DNA of 64,000 nucleotides from Salinithrix halophila (GCF_042650125.1 NZ_JBHSAP010000009.1:682001-746000), one strand, 5' to 3'; shown: positions 17,368 through 26,137, counted from the first letter of the stretch. Program-made: numbers and translations. Notes: generated from the letters alone by a model not told the origin.

Positions 17368-18549
17368 TCAACCAGTGGTCCGAATCTCGATGCAAAGAGC
17401 CGAAATATCGTCCCTGCGGCACTCAGACTGGGAAAGGTCCTGGAGCCAATTTACCGTTCTATCAAAATTGGACGAAAATCTTTTCATAGGAGAGGGGAGA
17501 AGATCGAAAAGACCGTCGCTAAAGAAAAAGAATGAATCCCCCTGTTTGAAGGGGATTTCCCCTTGTTGGAAGGACGTTCCTTCAAAGACCCCCAAAAACA
17601 TTCCCGGGGCACTCACCAGGCCGTTATGCTTCAAGGTCGATGCGAGAAAATAGTTGATTCCCCCCGCTGAATAAGTAAGAACCTTCCTCCTGAAATCCAA
17701 CTCAAATGCGATCGCAGCGATAAAATACTCATCAGCCAAATACGGCAGGCAGGCATTGTTTACCCAACCCAATTTCTCTGCTAGGGTGAGATTCTTTTTC
17801 GAGGCCTGCTCAAATAACACCCGCAGAGCGGAAGATTGCAAAGCCGTGGCTACACCATGCCCCATGATATCGTAGAGGTACCCGGACAACACGCTTTGCT
17901 CCTCATCCCAGTAAAAATCGTAGCTATCGCCGCTAATGAAAGCGTAGGGAATGTAGAGCGGTTCGATTCGAAACCGTTCATTGTCTATGCGGGAAGGAAG
18001 CATCGCCCGCTGCACTTTGGCAGCTAAGGCCATATCCTGCTTGGCCTGCACGCGGAGGGTCACATCTGTCTGGAGGCCGATATAGTAAACGAGATCTCCT
18101 TTTTCATCGGTAACGGGGTTAATCTTCAGTTCGTTCCAAAAAAGGGATCCGTTTTTACGGCGGTTGAGAAGAATCGTCGTGATCGATTGCCCGTTATGGA
18201 TCGCTTCCCGGAGTTTATGGACAGCTTGCCGATCGGTGTTTTCACTTTGCAGGAATCGACAATTCTTTCCGATCACATCTTCGGGTGTGTATCCGGTCAA
18301 TTCCGTGAAACCAGGATTAACATACACAATCGGATTATCTGGTAGGCGTGGATCCGTTATACAAACACCGGCGGACATGTTCTCGATCGCCAAGGCAAAT
18401 TGGTTGTCCAGGAGCAGTTCCAATCCCGACACCTTCTTCCCGTGCCCGCTTGCGGGATGATTGTAAGACAATTCAATTCCTTCAGATAAAAAATCCTTTT
18501 TTATGGCCTGCCGCCATCCCGATCCAGCTTTGTCTTTATCATACCACAT
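17368..18549 (-). CDS. LOV-domain PP2C/SpoIIE-type protein phosphatase
   Basis: A 393-aa cytoplasmic signalling protein. A PAS/LOV domain (about residues 50-155) holds the flavin-cysteine motif GKNCRFLQ (Cys about 97), plus NRRKNGSLFWNEL and YIGLQTDVT, the residues that bind FMN in blue-light receptors. A SpoIIE-like PP2C domain follows (about 165-390): AKVQRAMLPSRI, GDSYDFYWDEE, YDIMGHGVATAL, FFFFSDGLFDLL and CRRDDISALCIE carry the metal-binding Asp residues. It probably dephosphorylates an anti-sigma-antagonist (STAS) protein under light control, by analogy with RsbU/RsbP. The start is not certain; the frame extends to 18603. Confidence 0.87.
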   Translation of the reverse strand: MWYDKDKAGSGWRQAIKKDFLSEGIELSYNHPASGHGKKVSGLELLLDNQFALAIENMSAGVCITDPRLPDNPIVYVNPGFTELTGYTPEDVIGKNCRFLQSENTDRQAVHKLREAIHNGQSITTILLNRRKNGSLFWNELKINPVTDEKGDLVYYIGLQTDVTLRVQAKQDMALAAKVQRAMLPSRIDNERFRIEPLYIPYAFISGDSYDFYWDEEQSVLSGYLYDIMGHGVATALQSSALRVLFEQASKKNLTLAEKLGWVNNACLPYLADEYFIAAIAFELDFRRKVLTYSAGGINYFLASTLKHNGLVSAPGMFLGVFEGTSFQQGEIPFKQGDSFFFFSDGLFDLLPSPMKRFSSNFDRTVNWLQDLSQSECRRDDISALCIEIRTTG

Positions 18550-18743
18550 TTTTCGCGCCTTCCCCGGCTCCCAAACGCAAAAATCAACAAAAAACAAGGA
18601 CAAAAATAAACGAGAATGACCCTTCTCCGGGTTTCCGTTTGCTTCAGTTGCCCGCGCTTTTTCCCCTATTTAAGAAGGAACCGCGCCCGCTTGGGAGAAA
18701 AGGTATAGAACAAAGATTTCTTATAGGAAAGGGGCGCGACCCA

Positions 18744-19718
18744 ATGCCGTTTCAACAACACGATGGTGACAAGCACACCCCGGAAGAAACGGAAACACTA
18801 TACACCCTGAAAGAAGCGGCCCGAATGCTCCATGTGAGCGAACAGGCTCTCCGCCAGGCCATCGAGGAAGGAATCTTCCGAGGAGTGGAGAAAAACGGGA
18901 AAGACTTGCTCCCCGAAACAGAGTTGGACCGAGCTAGACAACTTCTTGAACAGAACCACTTGGCCCAGACCGTCGAAGAAATGGTTGAACCCGAACCGGA
19001 GGAAGCTTCTTTCACAAAAGTAGATACGACCCAGCGGGAAAAAGAAGCTCAGGACATTCATGAGATCATCCCCCTGGACCCCCAGGAAGGCCGAAAGGAT
19101 ACATCCGATTGGAACCAGAAATGGAGAGCCGCCTTTGAGCGAATTACTGAACAGATTCGAAAGATCCGGATAAAGAAGCCTCTATCCCGCACCCGGGTGA
19201 ACGAATGGGTGGAAGGATTCTTCCGCCTGATCGAATCCAAGAAAAAGAAAGAAGTACAGGAGGAGTTTGAAAAACGGGAAGTCAGCCTAAAACTGGGCTT
19301 TATAACAGGGAAGAACGAAATGTTCTGCGATTTTTGCGAAGTGAACGACCACTTTTACCCCGGGGCTATTTTCGCCGACATCTATGTAGATGGCGCCCTT
19401 AAGTGGATGATGTGCCCCAATTGCCTCAACTATTGTCGGCAACAGGCTAATGGCTCGATGGAACATAATGTACGTGCGCGGTTTAACCAACTGGCCCACC
19501 GATTGGAACGGGAAGCCCGCCGTGCACGGCAGCTTGCTGCTGCGGAGGATTTCCGGGTCCCTCATCCCCATGAATGGGAGGCCTGGGAAACCGCATCCCT
19601 CGCCATGCAGGAAGTAGCCACTTCTCATTATCCTATCGATGGATTCGGGGAAGAAAACTCCGACTCTGATAGCGACGAGATGGTTGACGAGACGGAACAG
19701 GAGGGCCCTTCGAAATAG
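18744..19718 (+). CDS. HTH and Cys-motif protein of unknown function
   Basis: A 324-aa protein. The N-terminal 60 residues (TLYTLKEAARMLHVSEQAL, then GIFRGVEKNGKDLLPETEL) form a MerR/excisionase-like winged helix. An acidic linker follows, then a basic helical stretch (about 130-190), and a putative zinc site with CDFCEVNDHFYPG and MMCPNCLNYC (about 200-245). The acidic tail ends EQEGPSK. The ATG at 18744 lies behind AGGAAAGGGG; the frame is open upstream but overlaps the divergent LOV gene. No known family recognised. Confidence 0.7.
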   Translation: MPFQQHDGDKHTPEETETLYTLKEAARMLHVSEQALRQAIEEGIFRGVEKNGKDLLPETELDRARQLLEQNHLAQTVEEMVEPEPEEASFTKVDTTQREKEAQDIHEIIPLDPQEGRKDTSDWNQKWRAAFERITEQIRKIRIKKPLSRTRVNEWVEGFFRLIESKKKKEVQEEFEKREVSLKLGFITGKNEMFCDFCEVNDHFYPGAIFADIYVDGALKWMMCPNCLNYCRQQANGSMEHNVRARFNQLAHRLEREARRARQLAAAEDFRVPHPHEWEAWETASLAMQEVATSHYPIDGFGEENSDSDSDEMVDETEQEGPSK

Positions 19719-19742
19719 GCACGGGAAATAACGAAACGCAAA

Positions 19743-19775
19743 AGAAGAGAGCGACTTCCTAAAGGAAGACGCTCT
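19743..19775. terminator. Bidirectional terminator
   Basis: The stem GAAGAGAGCG.CTTCC / GGAAG.CGCTCTCTTC lies between convergent genes, with T-rich flanks on both strands. Confidence 0.75.
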
Positions 19776-19803
19776 CTTCTTTCATCGATCGATCCCCCTC
19801 AAA

Positions 19804-21420
19804 CTACTTGGTTAATTCCACCCGGCTATAATCATTAGGGCCAACCTTGTGTCGAATGAGTTGTTTCACTTCAGGTTTCTCCAAAACAAGGGTGTTGTAG
19901 TAGTAGACAGGAAAGATCGGCATTTCGTCAAAAAGGATTTTTTCCGCTTTTGCTAAATACGCCGTCCGTTTGGCGTCGTCCCCTTCTCGAAAGGCCATTT
20001 GTAAGAGCTTATCGTATTCCTCGTTACTCCAGTTGGTCCGGTTGACAGGATGATCGGTCTGAAAACTCTCCAGATAGTTGTAAGGATCGTTATAATCCGC
20101 TAAAAAGCTGGAACGGGAGAACTGATAATTTTTCGAACGTTGGTTTTCGAAAAAGACTTTAGATTCCTGGCTCCGCAATTGGATGGAAACCCCCAGATGT
20201 TTCCGATACATCTCCTGTAGGGCTTCCGCCTCTGCTTTGTTCTTGTCGTTGTTACTGAAGAGGAGGGTCACCTTCGGAAGCTCGTCCCACCCTTCTTCTT
20301 TCATCCCCTCTTTTAAGAGCTTCTTAGCCTCATCGAACTGGGCGTCCTCCATCCGGTCCCCCGCCATAGCCCGGAAATCTCCCTGCCGGGTTTCCGTCCC
20401 GGGCACGACAAAGGCCAAAGCCGCTTTTTCCTTTCCCTGGATCACCTGATCTACGATTGCCTGCCGCTCGACGGCAAGCCCGAAGGCTTGGCGAATCTTT
20501 CGGTTGGTAAAGGGCTTCTTTTCGATATTAAAACGGAAGAATTCCAGCCCTGAACCTGGAATCACTCTTACTTCTCCTTTTCTGAGCAGATCCCCCTTTA
20601 ATTCCGGCGGGATCGAGGTGTCATACAGCATATGGAAATCCCCGGACCGATACTGTTGGTAAGCGGTCGCTGCGTCGCCGGACATGGCCCAGTCGATTCC
20701 GTCCAACTTTACCGTGCTCGCGTTCCAGTAATGGTCGTTCTTAGCCACTCTTATCGTGTTGTCGTGTTTCCACTCCTTCATCTTGAAAGGCCCATTGGAA
20801 ATATAGGTCTTAGCATCTCCGTACAGATTCTTCTCCTTCTTCGCCCCCTCTTTATAAACAGGGAAATAAACTGTGTAGCAAACCAGCTGTTCAAAGAAGG
20901 GGGTGGGCTGTCCCAGCTTCACCTCCAGAGTCCGGTCATCTACCGCCGTCACTCCCACCTCATCGGCGTCTGCTTTTCCCACATTATAAGCTTCGGCATT
21001 TTTAATGAAATAAAGAAGAAAAGAGGCCGGAGACCCCGTCTTTGGATCGAGTACCCGCTTCCAGGCATACTCGAAATCCCCGGCAGTCACCGGGTCACCA
21101 TTGGACCATTTCAATCCTTCTCGCAGGATGAATGTATAGGTTGTTTTATCGGGAGATACCTTCACTTTCTCCGCTGCGGCCGGTTGAGGTTTGTTGTTTT
21201 CATCCAGGCGAAGGAGCCCTTCAAACAAGGAATTGGTCACGTCCATCGAATTGAACTCGAAAGCCAACGCCGGATCCAGAGAACTGGGTTCCCTTTCGAC
21301 ATTCAATTTCAGCACCTTTCTTTGGACGTTGGCTGCATCCTCCCCCCCTCCGGTGCAGGCTGTGACAATCAGAACCAAAGCCAGCAAAAATACGGTACCC
21401 ATCCGGAAACCATTCTTCAT
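19804..21420 (-). CDS. Oligopeptide ABC transporter substrate-binding lipoprotein
   Basis: Extracellular peptide-binding lipoprotein (SBP_bac_5 family), 538 aa. The signal peptide ends in the lipobox VTACTGG (Cys about 22). The family landmarks LNVEREPSSLDPALAFE, FILREGLKWSNGDPVTAGDF and the PLTPAFVVPG-like ALAFVVPGTETR follow. This matches OppA/DppA. It stands alone, without permease or ATPase genes nearby, so it must use a transporter encoded elsewhere. Start at ATG 21420 behind GGGAGGG. Confidence 0.88.
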   Translation of the reverse strand: MKNGFRMGTVFLLALVLIVTACTGGGEDAANVQRKVLKLNVEREPSSLDPALAFEFNSMDVTNSLFEGLLRLDENNKPQPAAAEKVKVSPDKTTYTFILREGLKWSNGDPVTAGDFEYAWKRVLDPKTGSPASFLLYFIKNAEAYNVGKADADEVGVTAVDDRTLEVKLGQPTPFFEQLVCYTVYFPVYKEGAKKEKNLYGDAKTYISNGPFKMKEWKHDNTIRVAKNDHYWNASTVKLDGIDWAMSGDAATAYQQYRSGDFHMLYDTSIPPELKGDLLRKGEVRVIPGSGLEFFRFNIEKKPFTNRKIRQAFGLAVERQAIVDQVIQGKEKAALAFVVPGTETRQGDFRAMAGDRMEDAQFDEAKKLLKEGMKEEGWDELPKVTLLFSNNDKNKAEAEALQEMYRKHLGVSIQLRSQESKVFFENQRSKNYQFSRSSFLADYNDPYNYLESFQTDHPVNRTNWSNEEYDKLLQMAFREGDDAKRTAYLAKAEKILFDEMPIFPVYYYNTLVLEKPEVKQLIRHKVGPNDYSRVELTK

Positions 21421-21529
21421 CCTTCATCCCTCCCAGCAAGGTGAACAGATGAAAGAGATTTCCATGAGCGCAGAGTAAATTCCTCTCTTCAAATGGCGAG
21501 AACCCTTTAAAGACAATAAAAGGACGCCA

Positions 21530-21559
21530 AAGGGAGCGGGATGATTCATTTTCGCTCCC
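21530..21559 (-). terminator. Terminator of the VanY-like gene
   Basis: The stem GGGAGCG/CGCTCCC right after the stop codon on the minus strand; the tail is short (TTTGG). Confidence 0.6.
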
Positions 21560-21560
21560 G

Positions 21561-22151
21561 TCATCTCCCCCTGCTTGAATCGGATTGAAGATATTCTTCA
21601 AAGGTCAGTCCGCTGTCGGTGACAGCCCGCGCCCATTCTTCCCCGAGATAGCGAAGATGCCAAGGCTCGTAGATGTACCCGGTAATCGCTTCCTTCCCCT
21701 GTGGGTAACGGATGATAAAACCGAAGTCGGGGGCGTGCCGGGCTACCCACCGGCCCTCTGGCGTTTCACCGAAATCCTGGAGAAGGTGGCAACCGACGGA
21801 GCGGCTGGTCACATCCATTGCCAACCCTGTCTGATGTTCGCTTTTCCCCGGTCGTGCACTCTCCCGATTGGCCTCTGCTTCCCCCACCCGATTCACATGG
21901 GCAAGAAAGATTTTTTCCTGGGTTTCATAAGAGCGATATCCCGACAAAGCAAACAGTTCCAATCCTTTTGCATCCGCTGCCGCGAAAAGCCGCTCTAATG
22001 CCTCAGCCGCCTCCCGCCGCAACTTTTTTTTCGGGTGATCCCCCTCAAATGAAAACCGGACCGACGGAACCGTCAACCCCTGGGGGATGAAGCCCTCAGG
22101 CAACGGGTTCTGCTTGTTCACCAACACCTGTAGGCTATGCCAATCGGTCAT
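21561..22151 (-). CDS. M15B D-alanyl-D-alanine carboxypeptidase, VanY-like
   Basis: A 196-aa zinc peptidase. The motifs SGYRSYETQ (about residues 80-88), SEHQTGLAMDV (zinc His and Asp, about 115-125) and EPWHLRYLG (second His) match VanY/DacB-type LD/DD-carboxypeptidases. The start at 22151 follows GGAGGGAGG. The frame is open to 22376 but that part overlaps the YjcZ-type gene and lacks a ribosome site. As called, it has no signal peptide, which is odd for a wall peptidase. Confidence 0.8.
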   Translation of the reverse strand: MTDWHSLQVLVNKQNPLPEGFIPQGLTVPSVRFSFEGDHPKKKLRREAAEALERLFAAADAKGLELFALSGYRSYETQEKIFLAHVNRVGEAEANRESARPGKSEHQTGLAMDVTSRSVGCHLLQDFGETPEGRWVARHAPDFGFIIRYPQGKEAITGYIYEPWHLRYLGEEWARAVTDSGLTFEEYLQSDSSRGR

Positions 22152-22311
22152 CGATTCTCCCTCCCTCCTTCTCGAAACGGTCTTCTTCTCCCGCATCAAT
22201 ATGCCCTTCCTCAACTGTGTGGTTGTCACGTCTGTATCCCTTTTTCGTGTCATTACGGGCGATTCCTCCAAGCTCCCGAAGAGACATAAACCTGAAGCAA
22301 CAAACTGCACA

Positions 22312-22338
22312 ACAAAAGGGCCTTCACAAAAAGGCCCC
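22312..22338 (-). terminator. Terminator of the YjcZ-type gene
   Basis: The stem GGGCCTT/AAGGCCC followed by TTTTG on the minus strand. Confidence 0.7.
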
Positions 22339-22351
22339 ACAAGAGAGATCA

Positions 22352-22477
22352 TTAGCAGTCGTAGCCATAGCCACAACCGCCGCCGCCATAACCGTTATCG
22401 ACCAAAGCGAAGATGGTGGCGATCACCAACAGGAACAGCAGCAGACGGCGCAAACCAAACCCGTAACCTCCACTCAT
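22352..22477 (-). CDS. YjcZ family sporulation peptide
   Basis: A 41-aa peptide: MSGGYGFG start, one hydrophobic segment (LLLFLLVIATIFAL), then a Gly/Tyr/Cys-rich tail (NGYGGGGCGYGYDC). This pattern is the YjcZ-family small sporulation membrane protein. GGGAGG lies just upstream and a terminator follows. Spore-coat or membrane role is family knowledge; the molecular function is unknown. The two Cys could allow cross-linking. Confidence 0.85.
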   Translation of the reverse strand: MSGGYGFGLRRLLLFLLVIATIFALVDNGYGGGGCGYGYDC

Positions 22478-22580
22478 TTATTATCATTCCTCCCTTTTGC
22501 TGTTTTCCTTAACTAGCATACGATTGACAAGTTATTTTGGACAGGTACCGATATCATGCAACGGACGCCTGTTTTAACCA

Positions 22581-22609
22581 CAAAAAAAGCCATGGCACAG
22601 AGCCATCGC
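22581..22609 (-). terminator. Terminator of the XRE regulator
   Basis: A near-perfect stem AGCGATGGC/GCCATGGCT with seven T on the minus strand. Confidence 0.75.
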
Positions 22610-22616
22610 TTACCCA

Positions 22617-22976
22617 TTATTCACCCTTATCTTCCTTGTCAGGGCGTTCTCTCACCACGAGCTCTAGAAGATCCCTTACCGGCCGCAAATAAGCCTCCGA
22701 CAGAGGCACCCCGTCCCAATGAAGTTCCCCTTCATCCATCAACGTTCTTAAATTCCTACCGTTCCCCCTGGGCATCACCGCATCCGTCCGCCCCAGCAGG
22801 TAATCCACTGAGACATCCAGTACATCAGCCAGCCGGGTAAGCATATCATTGGACGGGGTACTGTATCCATTCTCGTAATTGGAAATCGTGCCGGTCGTGG
22901 TATTGCATTGTTCCGCCAGGCGCTTTTGCGACATTCTTTTTCCCTTCCTCGCCGAACGGAGTCGTTCGGAAAGCAT
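22617..22976 (-). CDS. XRE-family transcriptional regulator
   Basis: A 119-aa repressor-like protein. The helix-turn-helix covers residues about 5-60 (SARKGKRMSQKRLAEQC, then TGTISNYENGYSTPSNDM) and ends with the usual VSVDYLLGRTD. The tail of about 50 residues contains a WDG...SEAYLRPV motif of unknown role. The start at 22976 follows GGGGGG. It is divergent from a second XRE gene, so the shared 190-bp promoter region may hold its operator. Confidence 0.85.
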   Translation of the reverse strand: MLSERLRSARKGKRMSQKRLAEQCNTTTGTISNYENGYSTPSNDMLTRLADVLDVSVDYLLGRTDAVMPRGNGRNLRTLMDEGELHWDGVPLSEAYLRPVRDLLELVVRERPDKEDKGE

Positions 22977-23165
22977 AAAAACAGCCCCCCAACCACACAA
23001 GTACAAATATGTTGTACCTATAGTGTAATACAGAATCGGTTCAAATGGGAGAGAGGCCGATAAATTACAAGATATTCATATTTTCCTGTTGAATTGCAAA
23101 TGATTTGATCGTATAGTAGGAATAGGAAATATGAGATTCTTGTAATTTAGAGAGAGGTGACCACC

Positions 23166-23423
23166 ATGATGGACAGACCCCTTCGCCACGTTCGTAAGAA
23201 AAAAGGGTACACCCAGGCTGAAGTCGCTCGCATGCTCGGCCTCAAAAGTATTCAACGAATTTCCAACTGGGAAAACAGCGTCTCTGATCCTCCTTTGAAA
23301 CTGGCCGTCCAGCTGTTAAAAATCCTAGGCGAGGATGTCCACTACCTGTTCTTCGGCGACCAACCCGACCCCGGGCTTTCCGGGGAAAACCGACGGCATG
23401 TTCGGCGGATGAACCATTTTTAA
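23166..23423 (+). CDS. XRE-family DNA-binding protein
   Basis: An 85-aa protein, almost entirely a helix-turn-helix: VRKKKGYTQAEVARMLGL, QRISNWENSVSDPPLKL, then LLKILGEDVHYLFFG. The basic tail ends RRMNHF. The ATG at 23166 (or the next ATG) follows AGAGGTG. Divergent from the other XRE gene and probably co-transcribed with the 35-aa peptide 21 bp downstream. Confidence 0.85.
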   Translation: MMDRPLRHVRKKKGYTQAEVARMLGLKSIQRISNWENSVSDPPLKLAVQLLKILGEDVHYLFFGDQPDPGLSGENRRHVRRMNHF

Positions 23424-23444
23424 CCGAAAAGGAGGCAGCATCTC

Positions 23445-23552
23445 ATGAAAGTAAAGGTCCTCGACTGGTTGATGAAGGATAAGACCCGCCGCCTGCTCAT
23501 CTTGATTCTAAAAAGCAACCCGAAAGCCCGGCAACCGAAATCCTCCCCATAA
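23445..23552 (+). CDS. Small basic peptide behind the XRE gene
   Basis: A 35-aa frame, MKVKVLDWLMKDKTRRLLIL start and basic KARQPKSSP end, with AAAAGGAGG at ideal spacing and directly after the XRE gene. Amphipathic and positively charged; no family recognised. Its strong ribosome site is the main argument that it is real. The IS element begins 84 bp downstream. Confidence 0.55.
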   Translation: MKVKVLDWLMKDKTRRLLILILKSNPKARQPKSSP

Positions 23553-23863
23553 AAAACCCGTCAGGCGGGTATCAACCGTATCCGGCGTTATCTTTCACTC
23601 CTATTTTTCCGCTCCGATTTCAGAATTAGCCGGCTGAAAGCCCACGGTTTCAATCGTGGATGAAAGGCGTCGTTGCTCGATACCCCCTGCTTTTAGGGGG
23701 TGAACGCGAAAGTGAAAGGAGTGACATCCCGACGGTTGCGTCAGGAATTTCCTCATATCCGCCATTTGCAGAGTCTTTGGACTCGCTCTTTTTTGTCAGT
23801 AAAAGGTTTCCAGTGACACAATCAAGCGTTATGTGGAGGAGCAAAACACAAGGGGGTGATGAA

Positions 23864-24918
23864 ATGCCCACTATCACACTGCGGCTAGAGCTGTTTAAGC
23901 CAACGGAAGCGAAACAAACCATGTATCAGCAAATGACTGCGATCAATACCGAATTTGCCAATTGGCTCCTCCTACATCCCGAGGTCAACCAGGCAACCAG
24001 CAAGATTTTTAAAAATTTCTCCATGAAGCGCTTCCCGTCTGCGGTGGTGAATCAAACGATTCGCGAAGTGAAGTCCCAGAAGAAAAAGCAACGAGCGAAA
24101 GCATTTCGCAAGATGTGGTGTGGCTTCAATAATCAAAATGTCAAGGTAGAAAAAAGCGGAGCTTTCTATACGGGGTCCTTTCCTACACTCGAAATAAGGA
24201 TTGGCGTCCCTGTGGTCACACGTCCCTTTCAGCAAGCGTGGTTAGAGAAGATCGTGAATGGGTCGGTGAAATTGGAGCGGCAAAGCTCTATCAAAAGAAG
24301 CGGAAATGGTATATGGCTCTCCCCATCACATGGGAAGTGGAAGCGACTGCAAAGAAAAAAGTAATGGGGATTGATTTAGGACTTCGCTACCTCGCTGTCA
24401 GTAGCGTGGGGACAAAATCACTGTTTTTCAAAGGAAGTCCTTGTGCCTTTGTTCGGCGCTCCTTTTTCTCGCGAAGGAGAAAACTCGGAAAGAACAAGAA
24501 GCTACAAGCAATCCATCAATCCAAGAACAAAGAATTCCGCTGGATGAAGAACCTGAATCATCAAATCAGCCGTCAGTTGGTCAACTTTGCGATCACCCAC
24601 GGTGTGGGAACGATCCGCATGGAAGACCTGACGGATATCCGTAACCGAGCCAAGTCAAAAAAAGATCCCGGAAGAAGCCTGCATTCATGGGCATTCTATC
24701 AACTGAAATCGTTTATTCAATATAAGGCGGAAATGGCGGGAATCCGCTTTGAAGAAGTGAATCCCGAATACACGAGCCAGACCTGTAAATGTGGACACAG
24801 GGAGAAGCGGAACCGACAGGGTCTTGGTTTTCAGTGTAGGAAATGCGGCTACGATTGCCATGCCGATCTAAACGGAGCCATGAATATTGGAAAAGCGATA
24901 TCGGGCCTTGCTTCCTAG
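23864..24918 (+). pseudogene. tnpB: Frameshifted TnpB (OrfB) RNA-guided nuclease gene
   Basis: The reading frame starts at ATG 23864 (AGGGGGTGATGAA upstream) and reads as TnpB to about 24270. The homologous reading then passes to the next frame: KIVNGSVKL continues as GAAKLYQKKRKWYMALP. Loss of one G in a GGG run near 24271 explains it. The second part keeps the RuvC residues (MGIDLGLRYLAV, RMEDLTDI, CHADLNGAMNIGK) and the zinc ribbon (CKCGH, CRKCG). The protein would be about 350 aa if repaired. Sequencing error or programmed frameshifting cannot be excluded. Confidence 0.85.
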
Positions 24919-25076
24919 CGTACTGGTAACAGGTACGCCGCCCATGTGGGTACACTTCTAACTGCATGGGACGGGCTGATGAGACAGCCCTCAACTTGGG
25001 AGTTGTTCGAAGCAGAAATGGACTGAGAACGCTAACTACCCAAGAATCCCACGCCTTCAGGCGTGTGGAGTCTCAA
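24905..25076 (+). ncRNA. Putative omega/reRNA scaffold at the IS right end
   Basis: In IS605-family elements the transcript covering the tnpB 3' end and right end acts as guide RNA for TnpB, with the guide taken from the flank. This stretch is rich in short stems (GACGGGCTGATGAGACAGCC and the terminal ACGCCTTCAGGCGT hairpin). It is conserved in the tnpB-less copy at 52999-53160, where coding sequence is absent, which suggests selection or shared origin for RNA structure. No promoter was identified. Confidence 0.55.
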
Positions 25077-25327
25077 ACCCTGTAGGGGGATTCCTCCTAC
25101 TTTTTTCTTTTTTTCCTGAAGAGGTCCAGATGATGTTCAAAGAAGGCAAGGCAGCGATTGTAGCATTCGAGTATCCATTGACAAAAACCAGAATGGGGAC
25201 GGATCATCGTTTGCTACCCCTTTTCCCAGATCGGTTCTCCATAAAAACCCACCTCTGTTTCTATTAATCTATGCGAGGGCAGCTAAAAGGGTGTGGGGCG
25301 ATGAAGATCAAAATACCCGGATTCGAC
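25077..25327. other. Intergenic stretch after the IS
   Basis: Directly beside the IS is a hairpin GTAGGGGGATTCCTCCTAC followed by TTTTTT (25082-25106), a plausible plus-strand terminator. It would overlap any guide sequence read from the flank. The rest shows no convincing gene. Confidence 0.5.
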
Positions 25328-25358
25328 AAAAAACAGGTGCTCCAATGGAACACCTGTC
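25328..25358 (-). terminator. Terminator of secreted paralogue 2
   Basis: The stem ACAGGTGTTCC/GGAGCACCTGT with TTTTTT on the minus strand. A nearly identical hairpin follows paralogue 1, so the terminator was duplicated with the gene. Confidence 0.85.
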
Positions 25359-25378
25359 TCATAAGGGGGTGACACCCC

Positions 25379-26137
25379 TTATTTAATCCCCTGCTTGATC
25401 AGGTCACTCGAAATGTTCGTGATTCTCTCTTCTTTTTGGTCATCGATCGCTTTTCGCAGCTCGCTGTCATATTCGACAACGCCCCTGATATGCTCATCTG
25501 TGGGTTCGAAAATATCCATTTCCACTATTTTATGTTTAAACGGCCGGTTGGTCTGGTGGGGATGATTATTCCCATCCCACAGCTTATATTTCACCTTATA
25601 ATGTTTGAAACGGGCAAAGTTCGTCAAAGCCGCTAGCTTGTACTCTGCCATATTCTTGTTATGAATCTTTTCAATTTTCCCTGGTAGAAGGGTTTCAATA
25701 CCTTCGGAGCTCGTGGTTTTTTCCGTGTACTCCCCGACAAATTTGAGATTGATGACATCTTTGACGTTGAAACCTGCCTCGCCGCCGGTTTTCCAAGCCA
25801 TCTCAGCTGTGGTTGTTTTGGTAATTTTATATTCTTTCGCTCGTTGGAACTCAGACAAGTACTCTGTAAAGCGAAAAACATCATTCACATAGGTTCTTTC
25901 CATCATCCGGGCGCAATTGGTGAAATAATTTTCCTTCGCACTTTGATCCCCCTGGAGAGTGGAGCTGTCACAATTTCCTCTGCCATAAAACCATCCCAGC
26001 TCGGGATCATTGGCAGGCGTATCATTGGGGTCGGATATCCACCCATCCGCCGCATACACAGACACAGGCGTGAATAAAAACACCGATACGAGACAAAGCA
26101 CCAACGCCGTTGAAAAAAGCACACCTTTCTTTCTCAT
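25379..26137 (-). CDS. Secreted protein of unknown function, paralogue 2
   Basis: A 252-aa exported protein with signal peptide (residues about 1-29, cleavage after VYA). The mature N-terminus contains SDPNDTPANDPELGWFYGRG, then NCDSS and NCARMMERTY (two Cys that could pair). The middle is Thr/Lys-rich and alternating (YKITKTTTAEMAWKTGG, YTEKTTSSEGIETLLPGK), somewhat like the pore-forming region of aerolysin/ETX toxins, but this is only a resemblance. It is very similar to the adjacent paralogue. No known family recognised. Confidence 0.8.
   Translation of the reverse strand: MRKKGVLFSTALVLCLVSVFLFTPVSVYAADGWISDPNDTPANDPELGWFYGRGNCDSSTLQGDQSAKENYFTNCARMMERTYVNDVFRFTEYLSEFQRAKEYKITKTTTAEMAWKTGGEAGFNVKDVINLKFVGEYTEKTTSSEGIETLLPGKIEKIHNKNMAEYKLAALTNFARFKHYKVKYKLWDGNNHPHQTNRPFKHKIVEMDIFEPTDEHIRGVVEYDSELRKAIDDQKEERITNISSDLIKQGIK

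Larger units (their letters stand above)
23636..25076 (+). mobile_element. IS1341-type (IS605 family, tnpB-only) element
   Basis: The left end begins at GAAAGCCCACGG, with a hairpin CCCACGGTTTCAATCGTGG and a CCCCCTGCTTTTAGGGGG hairpin. The right end closes with AATCCCACGCCTTCAGGCGT and GTGGAGTCTCAA. It has no inverted terminal repeats and no tnpA, and carries a single tnpB-type gene, now frameshifted. The same left and right ends occur inverted at 52999-53375, which supports the boundaries. Exact ends are good to a few bases only. Confidence 0.82.

Noticed and set aside
18348..18743. 132-residue upstream extension of the HTH/zinc protein
   Set aside because: It is antisense to the LOV phosphatase gene and contains no recognisable domain.
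22152..22376. N-terminal extension of the VanY-like protein with a hydrophobic start
   Set aside because: It overlaps the YjcZ-type gene and its terminator and has no ribosome site, whereas GGAGGGAGG precedes ATG 22151.
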